64,000 nt of DNA, taken from the NCBI GenBank assembly GCA_007844125.1, contig CM017559.1, forward strand, positions 34,753,260-34,817,259, given 5' to 3'. Shown in pieces: positions 37,165-51,156 of this stretch; position 1 is the stretch's first letter; each line of letters opens with the position of its first letter. The translations under genes and the position numbers were made by a program. The stretch comes from Sinonovacula constricta (taxonomy: Eukaryota > Mollusca > Bivalvia > Cardiida > Solecurtidae). The notes under the pieces were generated by a model. That model was given only the letters and a program-made list of their open reading frames with translations, did no database searches and was not told the origin of the DNA.

Positions 37165-37841
37165 TTTACCTCCGCTTGCAGCCTGCAATGCATAAGGCCA
37201 ACGCAAACTCCGCGAATATTACCACGAGCCTGTGTTTATATTTACTGTGCGTTGCAGCAGATATTATCATTCACTGGATAGTTTCCCGTTCACCTTCCCG
37301 AGCGCGGTTATTGTTTAAGACTCCATGGATTCCCGCTGTTACTCCATTCCGGTATTCCTATAGGAAAACTGGACGTTGATTGGCAGGTGGCTACGTTGAT
37401 CGTAGAAGAGATGGAGCTATCAGTGAGATATACCATTAAATCCGTTAAATATCTTCGTTTGGCAGTTGCGCCGTTTATTGTTAGTGACTAGCAACAGTAA
37501 AAGGATATGTGCCCGATATACAAATTCAACCGTTTTGAGCTGTTTTAAATACGTGTAATAATTACAACATCACGCAAAACGCTACAAACAAATGGAACGT
37601 TTATACTGTTTTTACTGTTGTGTAAAGGCGTTTTAAGTTACTGTTAATTGATAATTAAGTGGCTCTTACTAACAAGAGACTATAAAGTGCATTTATGGAA
37701 AATTTAAAATATCTTTCTGAGTAACTTCTATCGGAAAACTGATATCATATCATATATATTAACGTCATTTTACCTTTTAAGAAAGTTTAAACAACTCCTA
37801 CTCTCTCTGGAAATCTATTAACAGCGCATCTGTCAACGATT

Positions 37842-37849
37842 TATAAAAG
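37842..37849 (+). promoter_or_regulatory. TATA box
   Basis: TATAAAAG, with an initiator-like TTCATTTG about 28 bases downstream (around 37870), the normal metazoan spacing. It is followed within 80 bases by an ATG and a strong splice donor. Confidence 0.4.
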
Positions 37850-37924
37850 AGAGTCGTGATCTTTGTTTCTTCATTTGGTCTCTAGTCGACAGAAAGTAAA
37901 GTTTACATAAGTTGATTTGTATTG

Positions 37925-37942
37925 ATGTCTGATACCCTAAAT
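37925..37942 (+). CDS. Candidate leader coding exon (MSDTLN) ending at a strong donor
   Basis: ATG TCT GAT ACC CTA AAT is followed directly by GTAAGTATAG, a near-consensus splice donor (intron from 37943). The frame ends on a complete codon (phase 0). The next plus-strand acceptor that I can tie to a real coding region is at 51155-51156, directly before the GPCR ATG, also phase 0. Splicing would add MSDTLN to the receptor N terminus across a 13.2 kb intron. The pairing is inference; both sites may belong to other transcripts. Confidence 0.3.
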
Positions 37943-40900
37943 GTAAGTATAGCTTATTTATTCTTATTTTGTAAATAAAAATTCTAATTTAATCGTTAAA
38001 TAAATAATTTTATATTTAAATATATTTTTTTTTACTCCCTATTTCAGGAAAAAAAATATTTTAGCGTGTACGGTATAAGTTTGAAATGTGTTTAAAATGT
38101 GGATTTTCTGGTGTTAATTGCATGGCCTATTCATTTTAAGCTTTTTTAGTTATCGAATCCTTGCTTTTGGAAACATAAGATTGAGCAAAATATTGTTGGT
38201 TAAAATAACGCGTAAGTTAAATGTAAATTTGAATATATAAACAATGCCTTCATTTGAATATACAGCTTTAATCAGAAGTTATGTAAACAATGTCTTTTTA
38301 AAATGAGTATGGTATTAATATAGGTAGAACATATAATACTGATATACAGAAAATGTTTGCCAACTGCATTTTTATATTGCTTAATTTTAGACTGTTAATT
38401 AAGGCGCGTTGTATGATTACTTTTTTCTGTGTTGGAAGTGTTTTGCATGGCTATTAAATGAAGATATGAATTGATTTGTTTTGAAAGTTATGTCGTATGC
38501 CAATTTATTACGATACTTTACCATATAAACAATTGCACCAAAAAAACCTTATAGTTTAATACACAACATTTGACTATGAAAGTGGTAGCATTAGCCCATA
38601 CATGATTCAAAAGAGATCATAACATTATTTTTTGCATAAAGGACCATAATTTTTTCAAAGGTCGTTTTAAAACAGACAATGTTTTAAAACATCTCCATGG
38701 TGATGAGATTCTAAATATACTTTGCACTATTATGACGTTATGTCGGAAGATTGTTCGTTTATTGGTTTTATCGTTGTACAAACAGAATTTTAGTTATCTG
38801 CGGGTAGTGTCCGATTAAAGAAAATATAGTATTGTTTTCAATGTTTAAAGAACTAATTGAAGACGTGGCATGATACCACACAATCCTGACACCGCACCGA
38901 CCAGTCGTGGAACACACACACGCACACACCATGAAAATTATTTTCGTTCCCTTAACAAATAACATACATCTAAAACGATATGTGTATTTTTAGAAAACAA
39001 CAACAACAACAAACACAATCATTAGCCGAGCGCTAAAGAATTGATATAAGCTTATATGATTACTGTTTTGCAATATCAAAATTTGTTTTGAGGCTGATTT
39101 GACATCTGATACAAGCAATTGAAATATGCATATAATATTGTGTTTTGCAGAAAAAGAAAATAAAGCATTGCTTAGATGTCTTATTCTAAGCATAACTATC
39201 CGATTTGTATAACGGAATACCGGAACTCTTATCTAACACAAGAATTAATGATTTTATTTACGAGAGGCCAAATTGGTGTTTCGCTTTTGTCTTAACTATA
39301 TCAAATTAAATGCGCAATTTGTAATATGCCTGTCTACTACACTAAACGTAATATATATATGTGTAGTAAACAAAATATAAACGCAATTAGTACGTCTTTT
39401 AACGGAAATAACATAAAAGATTAGCAAGTGTGTGTTAAGCTCTTTTGAAACACATTTAAATTAGCAAACAGAAGCAACACAATTCATTGTGTAAAATTCA
39501 CATTTATGCAAGTTATGAATACAGCAAGAGAGTTTAAAAGGATATTACTGGATCGGTTTAAAATGGTTAAATGACTAACAAAGGAAGTAGTAGTAATGCA
39601 ATGCTTTATTCGATAATAATAGCGTGTAAAGTTATAACAAAATGATTACGGTCACATATGTGTTCGGTTATCTAAAGCATTAAATTTATTCAGGCCTAAC
39701 TATCTATTGCTTTATTGAGTTATGCTTTGCCTTCAACAAATAACGGGCAACAAAATGCTCGATTAAGTTTTGTTTTCGTAATTGTTAACGGTTCTATAAC
39801 TTAAATGGTTCAAAAGAATCAGTCGGTATAAACAACTGTAATGCTTACAACTGCAACCATGGAATGTTGCTTTTGTTTTCTTTTGTGCTAAAAATGCACA
39901 AAAACAACAACAGAGGCTCTCGAACAATTCATTTAGACACACAAGAAACAACGACTTTTAATATTTTTTTTAAAGATCGAGCACACGGTTACAAATAGCA
40001 ATACATTTGCCCGCGTAAGAATAGATTTGCCTGTGTAGGAAAACAGTTGCATGCGTAGGTTCAATTTATCTTTAAGGGGTTGGACATCTTTAAATTTTGC
40101 AAATAAAAAAGAAACAGTAAAATTGGAGTTTTTTAAACCTGAAATAGTTCATAGCCAAAATATTTTAGTATATTTTAAGCAAAATCACCTTAAAGTGTTT
40201 TTCTACATATAAATAAAATAAAACTTGAAACTATTTGCGGGTAGATAAGCTGAACGTCGAAGTCATTATTTTCATTTTTACTTGCAGGCATTGCTATGTG
40301 AGGATACTAAATGTATATGTCTTAGTATTTAGGGGTTTTAAATTAAATCTACGAGTTCGAATTGTTACATACATGTAGAATAAAATCATTAACTAATACA
40401 ACTCATTTGTAAAAGTAATTTATATTATTTAGAAACCCTTTTATGCGCGTGAACGAATTGACTTACGACTTTCTTAAACAAATTTTAATGTCGAAAACGT
40501 CTGTCATGTCTCACAATATTGAATTATTGAAACGCGTCACCGATCCAGTTGTGAGAAAAGGTAATATCAAGTTCAGGTCTTTTTCTCGGCAAAAAATAAC
40601 AACAACAAAAACAGACAAATAAACGAACAAACGAACGAATAAACAGACCTGTGCATGTCTTTGCATTTTCACTTTCGCCAAAATCTATCACGATTATATT
40701 TACGCAAGAACGGGTATGTAACATAATATTTGACAAATGTTTTAAAAAGGAGAATCTTGACACACAAAAAAATAAACAATAAAGACATTTTATTGTTTGG
40801 AGTGTTTCATAATATACTTTATATAATTTATCGTTGTATAATTTATTTTATTTTAAAAACAAACAAAATCAAATTTCCCAAGGTCAAATTTTTTCTACCC

Positions 40901-41193
40901 ATCCGGCAATGAAACACGTGTGTTATGTCTTACCTGATTAATCCAGACCAAATGCTCCTCAACCGGACTTTTTCCGGCTGATTCTTAATTGGATGCATGC
41001 CACTTTACACAAATTGTTAACATATCATTCGGCTTTTGCTCAAAATTAGATTTCAATATCAAGTTTTGTTATAACGGCCAGGAGATATTTATTTAATCCT
41101 TCAGTATCATTTCCCTTCTTAATTACAGCAATCTGACTTTTTAGGTTTTAATTGATTGCTAACAATTAAGGATTAGTTGGTATGCCCCAAAGG
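37943..41193. other. No gene; possibly intronic
   Basis: AT-rich sequence with no protein-like ORF. If the leader exon above is real, this and the following repeats lie in the GPCR's first intron. Confidence 0.4.
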
Positions 41194-41425
41194 GACGCCC
41201 GTGGCGTTGTGGTAGAGTTGCCGATTTGAAACTCCGCTGTGTGCTTAGCTTTCCACCTCGTGGGTTCGATTCCGGTACGTGGTGAACGACTCACTGTGGG
41301 CAGGTCGTCCAGCTGATCTGCTGTGCGCAGGTGGTTCAACCCAGACATTTGTCTGGGGTCTTCCAAAGTATCTGGACGAGACGTATAATGATCATAATTG
41401 GTCGCTGGGATGCACTTTAAAAACG
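41194..41425 (+). repeat. tRNA-derived SINE, family S, copy 3
   Basis: Full-length: CGCCCGTGGCGTTGTGGTAG (box A), TTGCCGATTTGAAACTCC, box B GGGTTCGATTCC, GTCGTCCAGCTGATCTGC, GCGCAGGTGGTTCAACCCAG, TTGTCTGGGGTCTTCC and the conserved 3' end TATAATGATCATAATTGG followed by TCGCTGGGATGCACTTTAAA. Confidence 0.92.
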
Positions 41426-43956
41426 GATTCCTTATATACAACACAGAATGACCAGTATAGTTTCAAACATACAAGCATTAAGAAAATATGTCAATTCTTT
41501 TTTAGCCATTTTTTAAGGTTATTTATAACAAAAAACATTGCTTTTGGCGCAATTTGACCAATTTTAAACCATCGTTATCATATGACAGTCACATAACTAT
41601 ACTCTTGACAGCAGATGAAATAAAATTGGCATACTACATGTATTTACATGCCAACAGCGAAATGGGCCACAGTCTAATGGATTTGACCCACCAATGCATC
41701 TTAACATTATGTCAAAGGACTGAAATATTTTATGGGGGATTATGTCACTACTTTGTGCCAGCTAACAAGTAATTTGCACACAACGTAGGCATATCGGGCA
41801 CTAAGAGTTCAATAACATAATGCACAAATCTCGCGTGAACTTAACAGAGATCAAGCACAGAATTGTTCGCACATTTTTTTTGTTGAAAATAATAGATTGA
41901 TATTGCATTTCTAAGATATCTGTTCTTGTATCTTATTAGTTTTATAACAAATGTTATTGTTCAATTGGCTGTTTCTCCTTAATTAAAACGCACATAATAT
42001 GTTTACATTATTGCAATAACTAAGACATTCCCTTTAAAAGTATTCTCGTGGGACTTTTACTCGTACCATTCAAACAACAAACAATCATCACTTCTGTCAT
42101 TTAATTACAGATCGTATTTGTTGTCGCAAAAATGCAATTCGGCGTTAACAGAACAGAAATTACAAGTTTATACCAGTGTCCTGTGGGTTATTGTAAGTAA
42201 ACACCACAATCATAGCGGCACGCATTTTCTGTTCTGACCGACAAATAGAAGAAAACATGCTTCTTCCAGAGTGTTACTAAGAAATATTCATACACACACT
42301 CACAAAGATACATGGACACGTACTATTACTCGATAAAAAACTTTAACATCTGATCACGCCAAAACGTCCAATAAATATATATTCACGCGCAGATCACCCA
42401 ATGTCTGATATTGTAAATTAATATCACAATATTACTAGAAAAGCATATAAGTTTCTTTTTCTTTTATACCAACGATTTTCGGAACTGCAAACTGCCTTTA
42501 GTCAAAGTCCATGTCCTAGTGCCACTTTTCTTTTCTTGAGCTATTTGTACAACAGTATGTGAAATAAAACACAGCTGACTGTAGATGCTGCAAAATGCTT
42601 TGGATAATTTTATGTCATTTAAAATTGGTCCCACGCATAGTTAAATAATTTTATATCAGTCGTATTTCAGCTTTTTAAAGGAAAAACATGACACACATTT
42701 TATTGGGTAAATTAACTCAAGAAAATGTAACAGGCAATAAAGCTTAGGAAAACCCAAGAAAAAGTGACAGGCAATAAAGCTTAGAAACATCAGGTGATTC
42801 CTGAAGTAGAACTCTTGCCATTCGGAGGCCCTTTGGTTTGTTGTCTTCGTTCGTAAAGCTTTTTGTTCAAACAGGTTGTATGTATACCTTTTTATTGCAT
42901 GGAAAGAAACAAACGACCAGAATTGCGTCATCGATTTAATGAAAATAAACTAATTTCTTGTTCATTTGTGATATTTATTAACGGTTCCATATTTCTAAAA
43001 TTCTCAGTTGATGTTAAAGCAGAGATCCATGAGGGCATGTAAACAGGAAAATGATCATGTAGTCAGAAAACTTCTTCTCGTAGAAAACTTGCGATAATAT
43101 CTATGGTTCATAAAATCTGTCAGTCTAATTAATTCCTGCAGTTAATACATTTTGGTCATACAAAACCAGTTTTCCTTCTCATTATCGCTCTTATCTTATT
43201 GGAGTTGCTACGAAAGGTTATGAGCCATTCGGAATAAAAGTACAGAAGTACGAAGATTGCGGCGTTTATAAAACGTATGTTTCAGCTGTAACCTCTTGTG
43301 AACAGTGGTTTTATACCCAATAGTGCAATATTGATTCATTTGAAAGAAGACATATTATATTTTTGCCCGCCAAATATCATTATCGGATTTTTCTTTTTGT
43401 TTTCTGCCAATTTTACGTTAATGTCATAGCTAATCAATGCATGTACATTGCATGAAGCTGAATATTTTTATGATAGTGTCTCTGTATGGCTTCGATGAAA
43501 TTAGTATTAGCCGGCTCATTTATTAACTTGATTTGGATCACACGAAAATTGTCCTGTAAAATGAAAATAGAATGATATCTAAAATCGATATTGGTATATG
43601 TAGGTTAAAATAGCTGTACAGACCAAATTGTTCTAGATGATTTCGTCCGAATTGGGATTACGAACTAACAACGCCAAGAATAGAATAACGATAAAATATG
43701 GTCGACATATTCTTGTGACTTTGTATTTCATATTCAAAGAAATCCCAAGTTCCTTTATGCGACTCATTACTTAAAGTTCTAACTTTTATCGCGTAAACAC
43801 AAATCATAACTATTTCTTCTTATAAAAGAAACTTTAACATTAACACCGGAAAATGGTTCTTTATTAATAAAGACATTAATATTTATTTATTTTTATATTT
43901 ATTTATATATGTTTTATATTTATAAATATAGGTATTTATGTATGTATATACATATC
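41426..43956. other. No gene; short tandem duplication at 42717-42786
   Basis: AT-rich. CAGGCAATAAAGCTTAG occurs twice, 37 bases apart, within the repeated phrase CAAGAAAATGTAACAGGCAA / CAAGAAAAAGTGACAGGCAA. No coding evidence. Confidence 0.5.
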
Positions 43957-43958
43957 CC

Positions 43959-44045
<87 letters not shown>
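43957..44045. repeat. (CT)n microsatellite
   Basis: Pure CT apart from one CTAT interruption. The Arg/Glu ORF on the minus strand is an artefact. Confidence 0.97.
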
Positions 44046-44047
<2 letters not shown>

Positions 44048-45644
44048 CTGTATTCTCATTATAGTTTATGGAATAGCGATATGTTGCAATAGAAATAACG
44101 GCAACTGACAGACACACACCTGTTTTTATAAGTGCTAATTATATGGTTACCCGATAGGCAATATAACTAGGATTTCAGCACTTACACGATTGGCATGGAT
44201 AAATTTACGATAAATTCTTACCAAATACTTTCATCGGCTAGAAAATAAAGACTATAAGAGATATGCCAACATAAAGGCGTTATGTTTTTACGCAATTTCT
44301 AATTGGATATGTGCAACTGTTCAACGTAAACCCAGTAAATCTGACCTTCTTTGTCCTGAAATTAGAGGAAACTAATCGGCTGCATCGTAAATAAGAATTT
44401 GATCGTATCAGGATAGGGGAAAGATTCGGTGTTGTTGTCTTGGTTTGTACAAAACGTTTACAATCTCTAATTACTCACTAAAAGGTGCTATGACACAATT
44501 ATTGACATTCCTATTGTACGCCTTCTTGTTGTCTTATTTTACATATACTTAAATGTTTATTATGCAAGCGTCTCCTACAGTGTATACAATGTCATGCATT
44601 AAATGTGGTATCCGACAGTATACCTATATCAAATATATGTAACAATATCTGACTTTTATTTGGGATATTTGGGCATAATTTCTGTAGAAAAACACCAAAC
44701 TGTAGTCTAAGCTTTGACGAACTTCAACAGTATCTCAATTTTGGGGCAGTAAAACTCGTTAATCAGCACTTAATAATCACTCTTTTCAAATCTAAAAATA
44801 AGAACGATTGAAATTCCTGCTTAAAATAGATATCGACGTCACAACGGATGAACTAAAACATAAGTGGTCACGTGGTTTTCTTAATTTAAAAATATGTAAC
44901 TGTGCACGATGGTTTACTATGATCTTTTATGAAAATAGTTTTGGTCCAAACTATCGGATGCCACCTTTTAATGATTATAGTCATTTTAATGTTATAAGCC
45001 CCGCCCCTATAAACTCTCTTTAAATGGATCTCATTAAAAAATCTTCTTAATTTTACCTCTTTGGCAGAATTTTGAAAATTGTTTCAACTTAATCAGTACG
45101 TTTAAATATGTCTATAAAATATTAATTTTAAAGAGAAATGACGACATTTTCCCATACTTTTCGAACGAAACTATACAAGTTACATGTAATCGAGTTGACC
45201 TGAGGCAATTTTCAATAGCCACTGATCGCTAATAGAAAGCTTTACAGTAAATGCAATATCTGTAACAATCTGATAGGCTTCTCGGAATAAACGAAATATT
45301 AGATGCAGACATTCTGTAATTGCTTTCCATTAGTATGCAACCCTCTGGTAAAAAACATAAGTTACGGATGATTTGTTTCTATTCCAACTCATTGGTTAAC
45401 AGATAACGTCGACACAATAACAAATGAAAACTTAACTACATTTGTTAAGACTTTCATCAAACTGCTTTTATTCATAGTGCCATAAAGGATGTCAAAAACT
45501 CATATAATATTTGACATGTGTCTTCTATTGCAACAAGCAAAAGGTAGTTTGTATAATTATAAATAAATAAATAAATATATATATAATAAATAATTTAAAT
45601 TCTTATATTATATATTCTTATTTATATTTGCAATAGAAGACAAT
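44046..45644. other. No gene recognised
   Basis: AT-rich; the 71-codon ORF at 44808-45023 has no recognisable features. Confidence 0.5.
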
Positions 45645-45662
45645 ATGTGTGTGTGTGTATGT

Positions 45663-45748
<86 letters not shown>
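45645..45748. repeat. (GT)n microsatellite
   Basis: GT repeat with several TAT interruptions. Just downstream (45772-45812) a 21-base unit containing ACAGAAAAGGAACATGGTGT is repeated twice. Confidence 0.97.
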
Positions 45749-45750
<2 letters not shown>

Positions 45751-45816
45751 AACATTCTTGTCAGGCGTATATACAGAAAAGGAACATGGTGTACAGAAAA
45801 GGAACATGGTGTTTAT

Positions 45817-47397
45817 TCTTTTATCAGACAAATTACTTGTGTGCCAAATACTTTAACGATATCTTAGAAGCTAGAAAACATATTATTATTATTATTTTAC
45901 TCTCTAGGACGAGTTTAAACATGATCATGTATCTGTACATGAATATTGTTTGAACATTTTTTTTAAATATTTTGACTTATAGTCCCTCATAAAAATTAAT
46001 ATTTTGTGGAATGTAGATTTCATTATGTTTTATATTTAATTACTTCATGCTGTACGAAAGTGAGACTGAATGCATCCGTCTTTGTGTCTATATTTACGCT
46101 TATAACTAACAATCAAATTTGAAACTAAGCTAGATTTAAGAAGTAACATATTTTATAACAGTTTAAATATTTGTTACCGAACTGATTTCCAAAAGTAATA
46201 TAAATTCTGATTATAACATTTATTATCTCATGTTTTAATTGTTCAGTATGACAAGTGTCCAGTCTTGTTAGAATACTGAGGTTTTTTCCTATTTCTTAAA
46301 ACCATTTGATGTTAAAACGAAATGATTGATACATGCAGCATTGATACAGCTCAAGCAAAGAGAAGAATCATTTTGTTTACTGTTGCTTCTTGTGCAAACA
46401 TAATTATTTAGACTGACCGAGGTTCTGCTAGGCTATATAAATATCACAAACACGTACTGTTAGTATTAATTTACCAGATTTCACCACATGCACAGGCATG
46501 CCCCATGAAATATCTTAGTAATCAAAAGGGAATTTTAAGGTTATCGCCTTTATCTTTCCCGAAGACAAACATACTAATGGAGGCGAATAACAGAAGGGTA
46601 TCGGGCTGAGTGATGTGTTTATACTTTAGTATCACAACAATAACCAACGTCAATCGAAACCTTTAGTCTGTAAACCATTAATGATTTAAGTTTCTTTTTC
46701 ATCCTCGTGTCTTCAATGCATTGGAATTTGGTTATTTTGTATCTGGAAGGTGTATGTAAATAGTGTAGCGATATATTGCTAATAAATATATGGTGATTTA
46801 AAGAAGGCAAAGTCTGGTGATGTTTATGGTAGAAGGTCTGAACTAGATGCTACAAAAACTGCTTAGATCCTTAACCAGAGACATGCTAAGTCTTAAAGGC
46901 ATTAAAAATGGCCTTCTTTAGAGTACACCCCACCCACCAATTAACCCCCTCCACCCCACACCCCACCCCAACCCCGCACCCAAAGATAACACCATGCTGT
47001 AAGATCACAGCTGGACACTTGATTAGTTTATTTTGACAATGACAAATATTTTATTCGGAATTAAAGTACAATTATAGCCGATAATTACAAGACACTGTAA
47101 AGACCAAGTCTTGACATAATATACATGTATATCAATTTTAAACTAAATAATTATACAGAGAAACAAACGTATTTAAGTGTTATTTCGCGCCTTAAAAGCG
47201 AAATATATATATTTAGCTATGTTATTGAGAAGTTGTGGCTTATTTGATGATAAAAGTGTTTCAAACTTTTGTAATGTTGTTATACACAGTGAGTGGAAGA
47301 GGTCGTAAAACATTGAATCACTTTGGATGTACATTGGCTTACTGCACTACCATTTGTCAGTAACGGTCTAATCCACGCCACTTTCTTAATACACTGT
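45817..47397. other. No gene; C-rich patch at 46927-46981
   Basis: AT-rich except for a strongly C-rich segment with many CCCC runs separated by A or AA (46927-46981), which could form an i-motif or, on the other strand, a G-quadruplex. No coding evidence. Confidence 0.5.
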
Positions 47398-47660
47398 ACC
47401 ACTGCAGCCTGAGGCTGTTTCCAGCCGGCTTGGCTTAAAGATCGTATTCCAGAAGTTTAGAAATTCAAATTAAAGTCACATCTCGTGGATTTGTGTCCGG
47501 TTCAAGGAAAAGAATTAAATATGGAAAGGTCTTCAAGCTTACTTGAGGTGCGCCAGTGGTTTAACTCGGATATTTGCCCGGGATCTTTCTTTGCCCAAAT
47601 AGCTGGACATATATTGATCTTATAATCTAATAATTGGTAACTACGTTGTATGTCTAAAAA
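47398..47660 (+). repeat. tRNA-derived SINE, family S, copy 4 (degenerate)
   Basis: The head is eroded. The body is recognisable: GGAAAGGTCTTCAAGCTTAC, GAGGTGCGCCAGTGGTTTAA, ATTTGCCCGGGATCTTTCTT, TAGCTGGACATATATTGATC, then TAATTGGTAACTACGTTGTA matching the family's 3' end. Confidence 0.6.
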
Positions 47661-49799
47661 CAAAAAGTAATCATTGATTTTTAAGCTAGAATATGGTGTT
47701 TGAAAGCAGCAATCTTGATGATATGTAATACTATAGTAAATATATTTGTAACGTTAATGTGCCATTATTGTACACATGGTAAAATTGACAATATTAACGG
47801 AAGATGAGATTGATTTTAAAAAGAATTGATTAATCGATGTGATGCCCAACATGAACATCTGTCATGTTGCGTGCAAAGGGTGATGTCAAATCATTCCCTG
47901 AGAACATTAATTCGAATATTTAAACTAGGGATGCTAACGATTACTAAAATTGTTACCGGTTAACCTTTCAGAAAAACCGCTTAACCTCCCGGTTTATGGG
48001 TCAAATTCATTTGTATACATTTTAAAATTAATGTTAAATGCCAATATACTATATTTAATGTTTCTAGAACTCGAACATGCGTTATTTATTTCATTATAAA
48101 CGTAACTAGTTTTTGTGTTATACGCTTTGTTTCTCTTGACTTAAGTAAATTTTCAAAATGTTACTACCGCTTGAAGGTATACGTCGCCATTTTCGGATAT
48201 AACTTTGTGGTTGTCTGTTTTTCAGTCACCGCAATATCAGTTCGTATGCCCGGTGTACTCTTTGCTGTTCTTGTTTAGGCGAAATGACACAATTGTCTAA
48301 AGGTGTTGTTTTTGCGTTTGTTATTTTCTTTTTGTAAAAAATACGTTAATTTTACTATCTATTAAAATTGGAATGGATGTGCAGTTTGAACGATTTAAAA
48401 AAAAATCTTTTGTCAAACATTTGAAAATGTAATGGCTATCATTCTCAGCTCCGCGGTCAGCGTCGTTGAATTTTTAAAGTGGCCAACTTATTTCCACGCA
48501 CTTGTTCACCGAATCCTTAACTTACGGAATGCCAAATACACATCTAATTATCTGCCACCTGGCAGATGGCAGATTGTGTTTTACCAAGTATGTTAAAACA
48601 GCACAATCAACTAGAACCTATCATCTAGGTAATGCTAACTAAGATTAACTGTTATGGATCGCCCGTCTCGCACTTTGTCACTCGAAGCGCAGCTCCACAG
48701 ACTTAGATGTCATACAGCTAGGAGTAGACAACAGGTGTGGGTGGACCGCTAATTAGGCCACCGGGATACTAAGCCACTTAAGTGACACAATTTAGTCGAA
48801 AGAGAAATATTCAATCGGAACATAATTCACAAATTCTTGGATGTATGTAAGTAGTCGGATCACCCTGACCCTTTCCCTAAATGGGACTACTTTTGTGACA
48901 GACGTCAAAACAAAGATGGCAGCTCTGATGACAGCTCACTACAGTACGATGCCTGTAAAACTTCAATTTGTGGCGGCTTCAACTTTAAATCATCCAATTT
49001 TAATTTACCCCGCGCAGCAGACATGCAGCTGTCAAACGATAGACTTGTTTATGTGTTGTGCGAACTACATAAATAGGCATATTCTTCTTCCGACTTCCGC
49101 CAAACAAAACGATCGTGATTTCGATAAGAATCATTGCATCAGATACATCCGAGGCATGATTGTCCCGAGGACGGAATTACCCAAGGTGTTCCGATTGGAG
49201 ATATATCATGGGCATTGCCAGGTTAACTTAACCGGATGATCGTATCCGGTCGATCGTTTCAAAAACGGTTTACCGCTAGCGTCCATAAGTTAAACAGTAA
49301 TTCGGACTTACTACTTGAAGTAGTCACATATATTGTTTTTAATAAGCAACATGTTGACCTGGTAGCCATTATTATTCTACATTATTGTTACATTATTCTG
49401 CGTGTATTCAAATGCACTGTTGTCAAATAAAAAAATAACATTTAAATATACATTGCCAACTCATATACCTACGTTTGTCTATGAATAAAAAACAACTTTA
49501 ACAGAAATATATTATTTTAGAAATGTATTGTCTTTCGAATGATTAAAAAATATAACTAGGCTAGCTGAATTGTTGTTAAAATTACAATTCAAACTTCTAG
49601 TAAACTTAAACTGCATAGAAGACCTTATTTACAGAGTAGAAAACAAGAAAACAAACTCCACCATTTATGTGAAAGTTTAACAGTTCTAATTCCATTTAAC
49701 CACAAACACATAACCAAAGATTTGAATATTGAGAGTTCTATTAACCATGCAATATATATTGGTTCAAAAGAGCAAACTGTGCCTGTGACAAGGATATCA
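47661..49799. other. No confident gene; ORF at 48841-49239 uncertain
   Basis: 48660-49280 is less AT-rich than its surroundings and holds a 132-codon ATG-to-stop plus-strand frame (including KMAALMTAHYSTMPVKLQFV), overlapped at its stop by a second 64-codon frame. Neither resembles a family I know and no splice context supports them. 'AAACTAGGGATGCTAACGA' with 'ACCGGTTAACC' near 47930-47990 looks like the end of a hAT-type element, but no partner terminus was found. Confidence 0.35.
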
Positions 49800-49925
49800 A
49801 TAAGGAAATATAACAAAGTCCTATGATTGCAACATATACAAACATTTGAAAAGGCACAGGATAAAGGTATTCACATGCAAGCCAAATCTGAAAGTAAGAA
49901 CAAATCTGTGATGAATTATTAACCC
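49800..49925 (+). repeat. Dispersed repeat family A, copy 6 (partial)
   Basis: Matches only the left part of the plus-strand copies: AACAAAGTCCTATGATTGCA, ACATATACAAACA, GAAAAGGCACAGGATAAAGG, CACATGCAAGCCAA, AAGAACAAATCTGTGATG. It then leaves the family. Confidence 0.8.
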
Positions 49926-51142
49926 TTTTATTTATTGTTCATCTACCATTTTGAAACATCGCCTCACTTTTATTTTTCTTTAAAAAGAGATATATAATGA
50001 TTTTAATAAATGTATGTTCAGCTTGCAATAATAGATTTAAGGCTGAACAAGTCTACACATAAACCTTAAGTCATTCAAATTCTATCAATGATTGTGAATG
50101 GTTTGTAAAGGCGTAAAAGGGCATATACATGCAGGAAAAGTTGAAGGTGACTGCCTGGAAGAAAATGTCTGCAGAACAGACACTAATGACGGTCATTTCC
50201 CGCTATTGCCGGACTGGCCATTATGCTATCAACAAAGGCTTATTTTGAGATTGGGCATCTTAGAAGGCAAATCAATTTAAACACTACTATAAATTTAAAA
50301 ATACGCTCTCATTTATTATGCCAGTCTTGTTCCTGAAGGCGGTGTTAGTGTCGATGTTGATTCGATTTTCAGTCTAGCAGTTGTTATTGTTTCACTTTTT
50401 GTTCCGAAAATTCCATTTGGCTTTTCTATACACAGATTACTTTTCGAAAAAAGGAACTTGTTAATCTAAATGCGTAGCTTAAATTTTTGTTATTTAATAA
50501 ACTTGTTTATGTATGACATAAGTTTGAAAGTGATTTTCTTACCCAAAAGATGATTAAATGATAAAGTCGCTGAAAAAAGCATTATGGGTCTTTTATTTAC
50601 TTTTGGAAAAAGATGTGTTACACTTTAAAATGTAAATTTAGAATGATTTATGATTTTATCTAAAACACACTGTAAATGTAACTAATTATTAGTAAATACC
50701 TTCTTTATTTGACAATATTATTTTATTTTTATGTAATTGTTAACAGCGACATTTTATAAAATAAACTTACGAGTAAACTGTTGAATGGAAAGAAATTAAG
50801 ACGTCGACAAATGTATGCATGTATTTTTATCATCAACAAAATAATAAGCAAATACAATAGTTCGTGCAATGTTCTGACATCTAACGTTGAAAACACTTGT
50901 TAATTACTGCTAACTATAACAGTTTATATACGCACATATATAACAATAAAAATAGATTAAAAACCGAATTTCGTATACTAATCTCTAAATCGATGGGTAT
51001 GACGCGATAAAGGTACAATATAATCAGCGTGATACTAAGCCACTGATCGATGTTGATTACGGATACATAACTTTATATATGCTTAATTTGAAAAATGCAT
51101 ACAATTTTACGAATGACAAAAATGTTATTTAAAGCATATTCC
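49926..51142. other. No gene; possible LINE relic near 50180
   Basis: AT-rich. Around 50166-50270 one plus-strand frame reads MSAEQTLMTVISRYCRTGHY..., reminiscent of the 'TGH' motif at the RNase H end of some non-LTR retrotransposon proteins. It is too short to support a call. Confidence 0.35.
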
Positions 51143-51156
51143 TTATATTTCTTTAG
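51143..51156 (+). promoter_or_regulatory. Splice acceptor directly before the GPCR ATG
   Basis: A pyrimidine-rich stretch TTATATTTCTTTAG ends in AG immediately before the ATG at 51157. This matches the 3' splice site consensus and implies that the receptor mRNA has an upstream exon. The preceding kilobase is AT-rich with no other start signals. Confidence 0.6.

Noticed and set aside
47930..47995. hAT transposon terminus (GGGATGCTAACGA..., ACCGGTTAACC)
   Set aside because: Looks like a hAT-type end, but I found no matching inverted terminus or 8-base target duplication within the next kilobases.
48841..49430. 132- and 64-codon overlapping plus-strand ORFs as a gene
   Set aside because: Composition is borderline, no family is recognisable and no splice or promoter context supports it; kept only as an uncertain region.
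50166..50275. RNase H-end relic of a LINE (RYCRTGHYAINKG)
   Set aside because: Only about 30 residues with one suggestive motif; not enough for an assignment.
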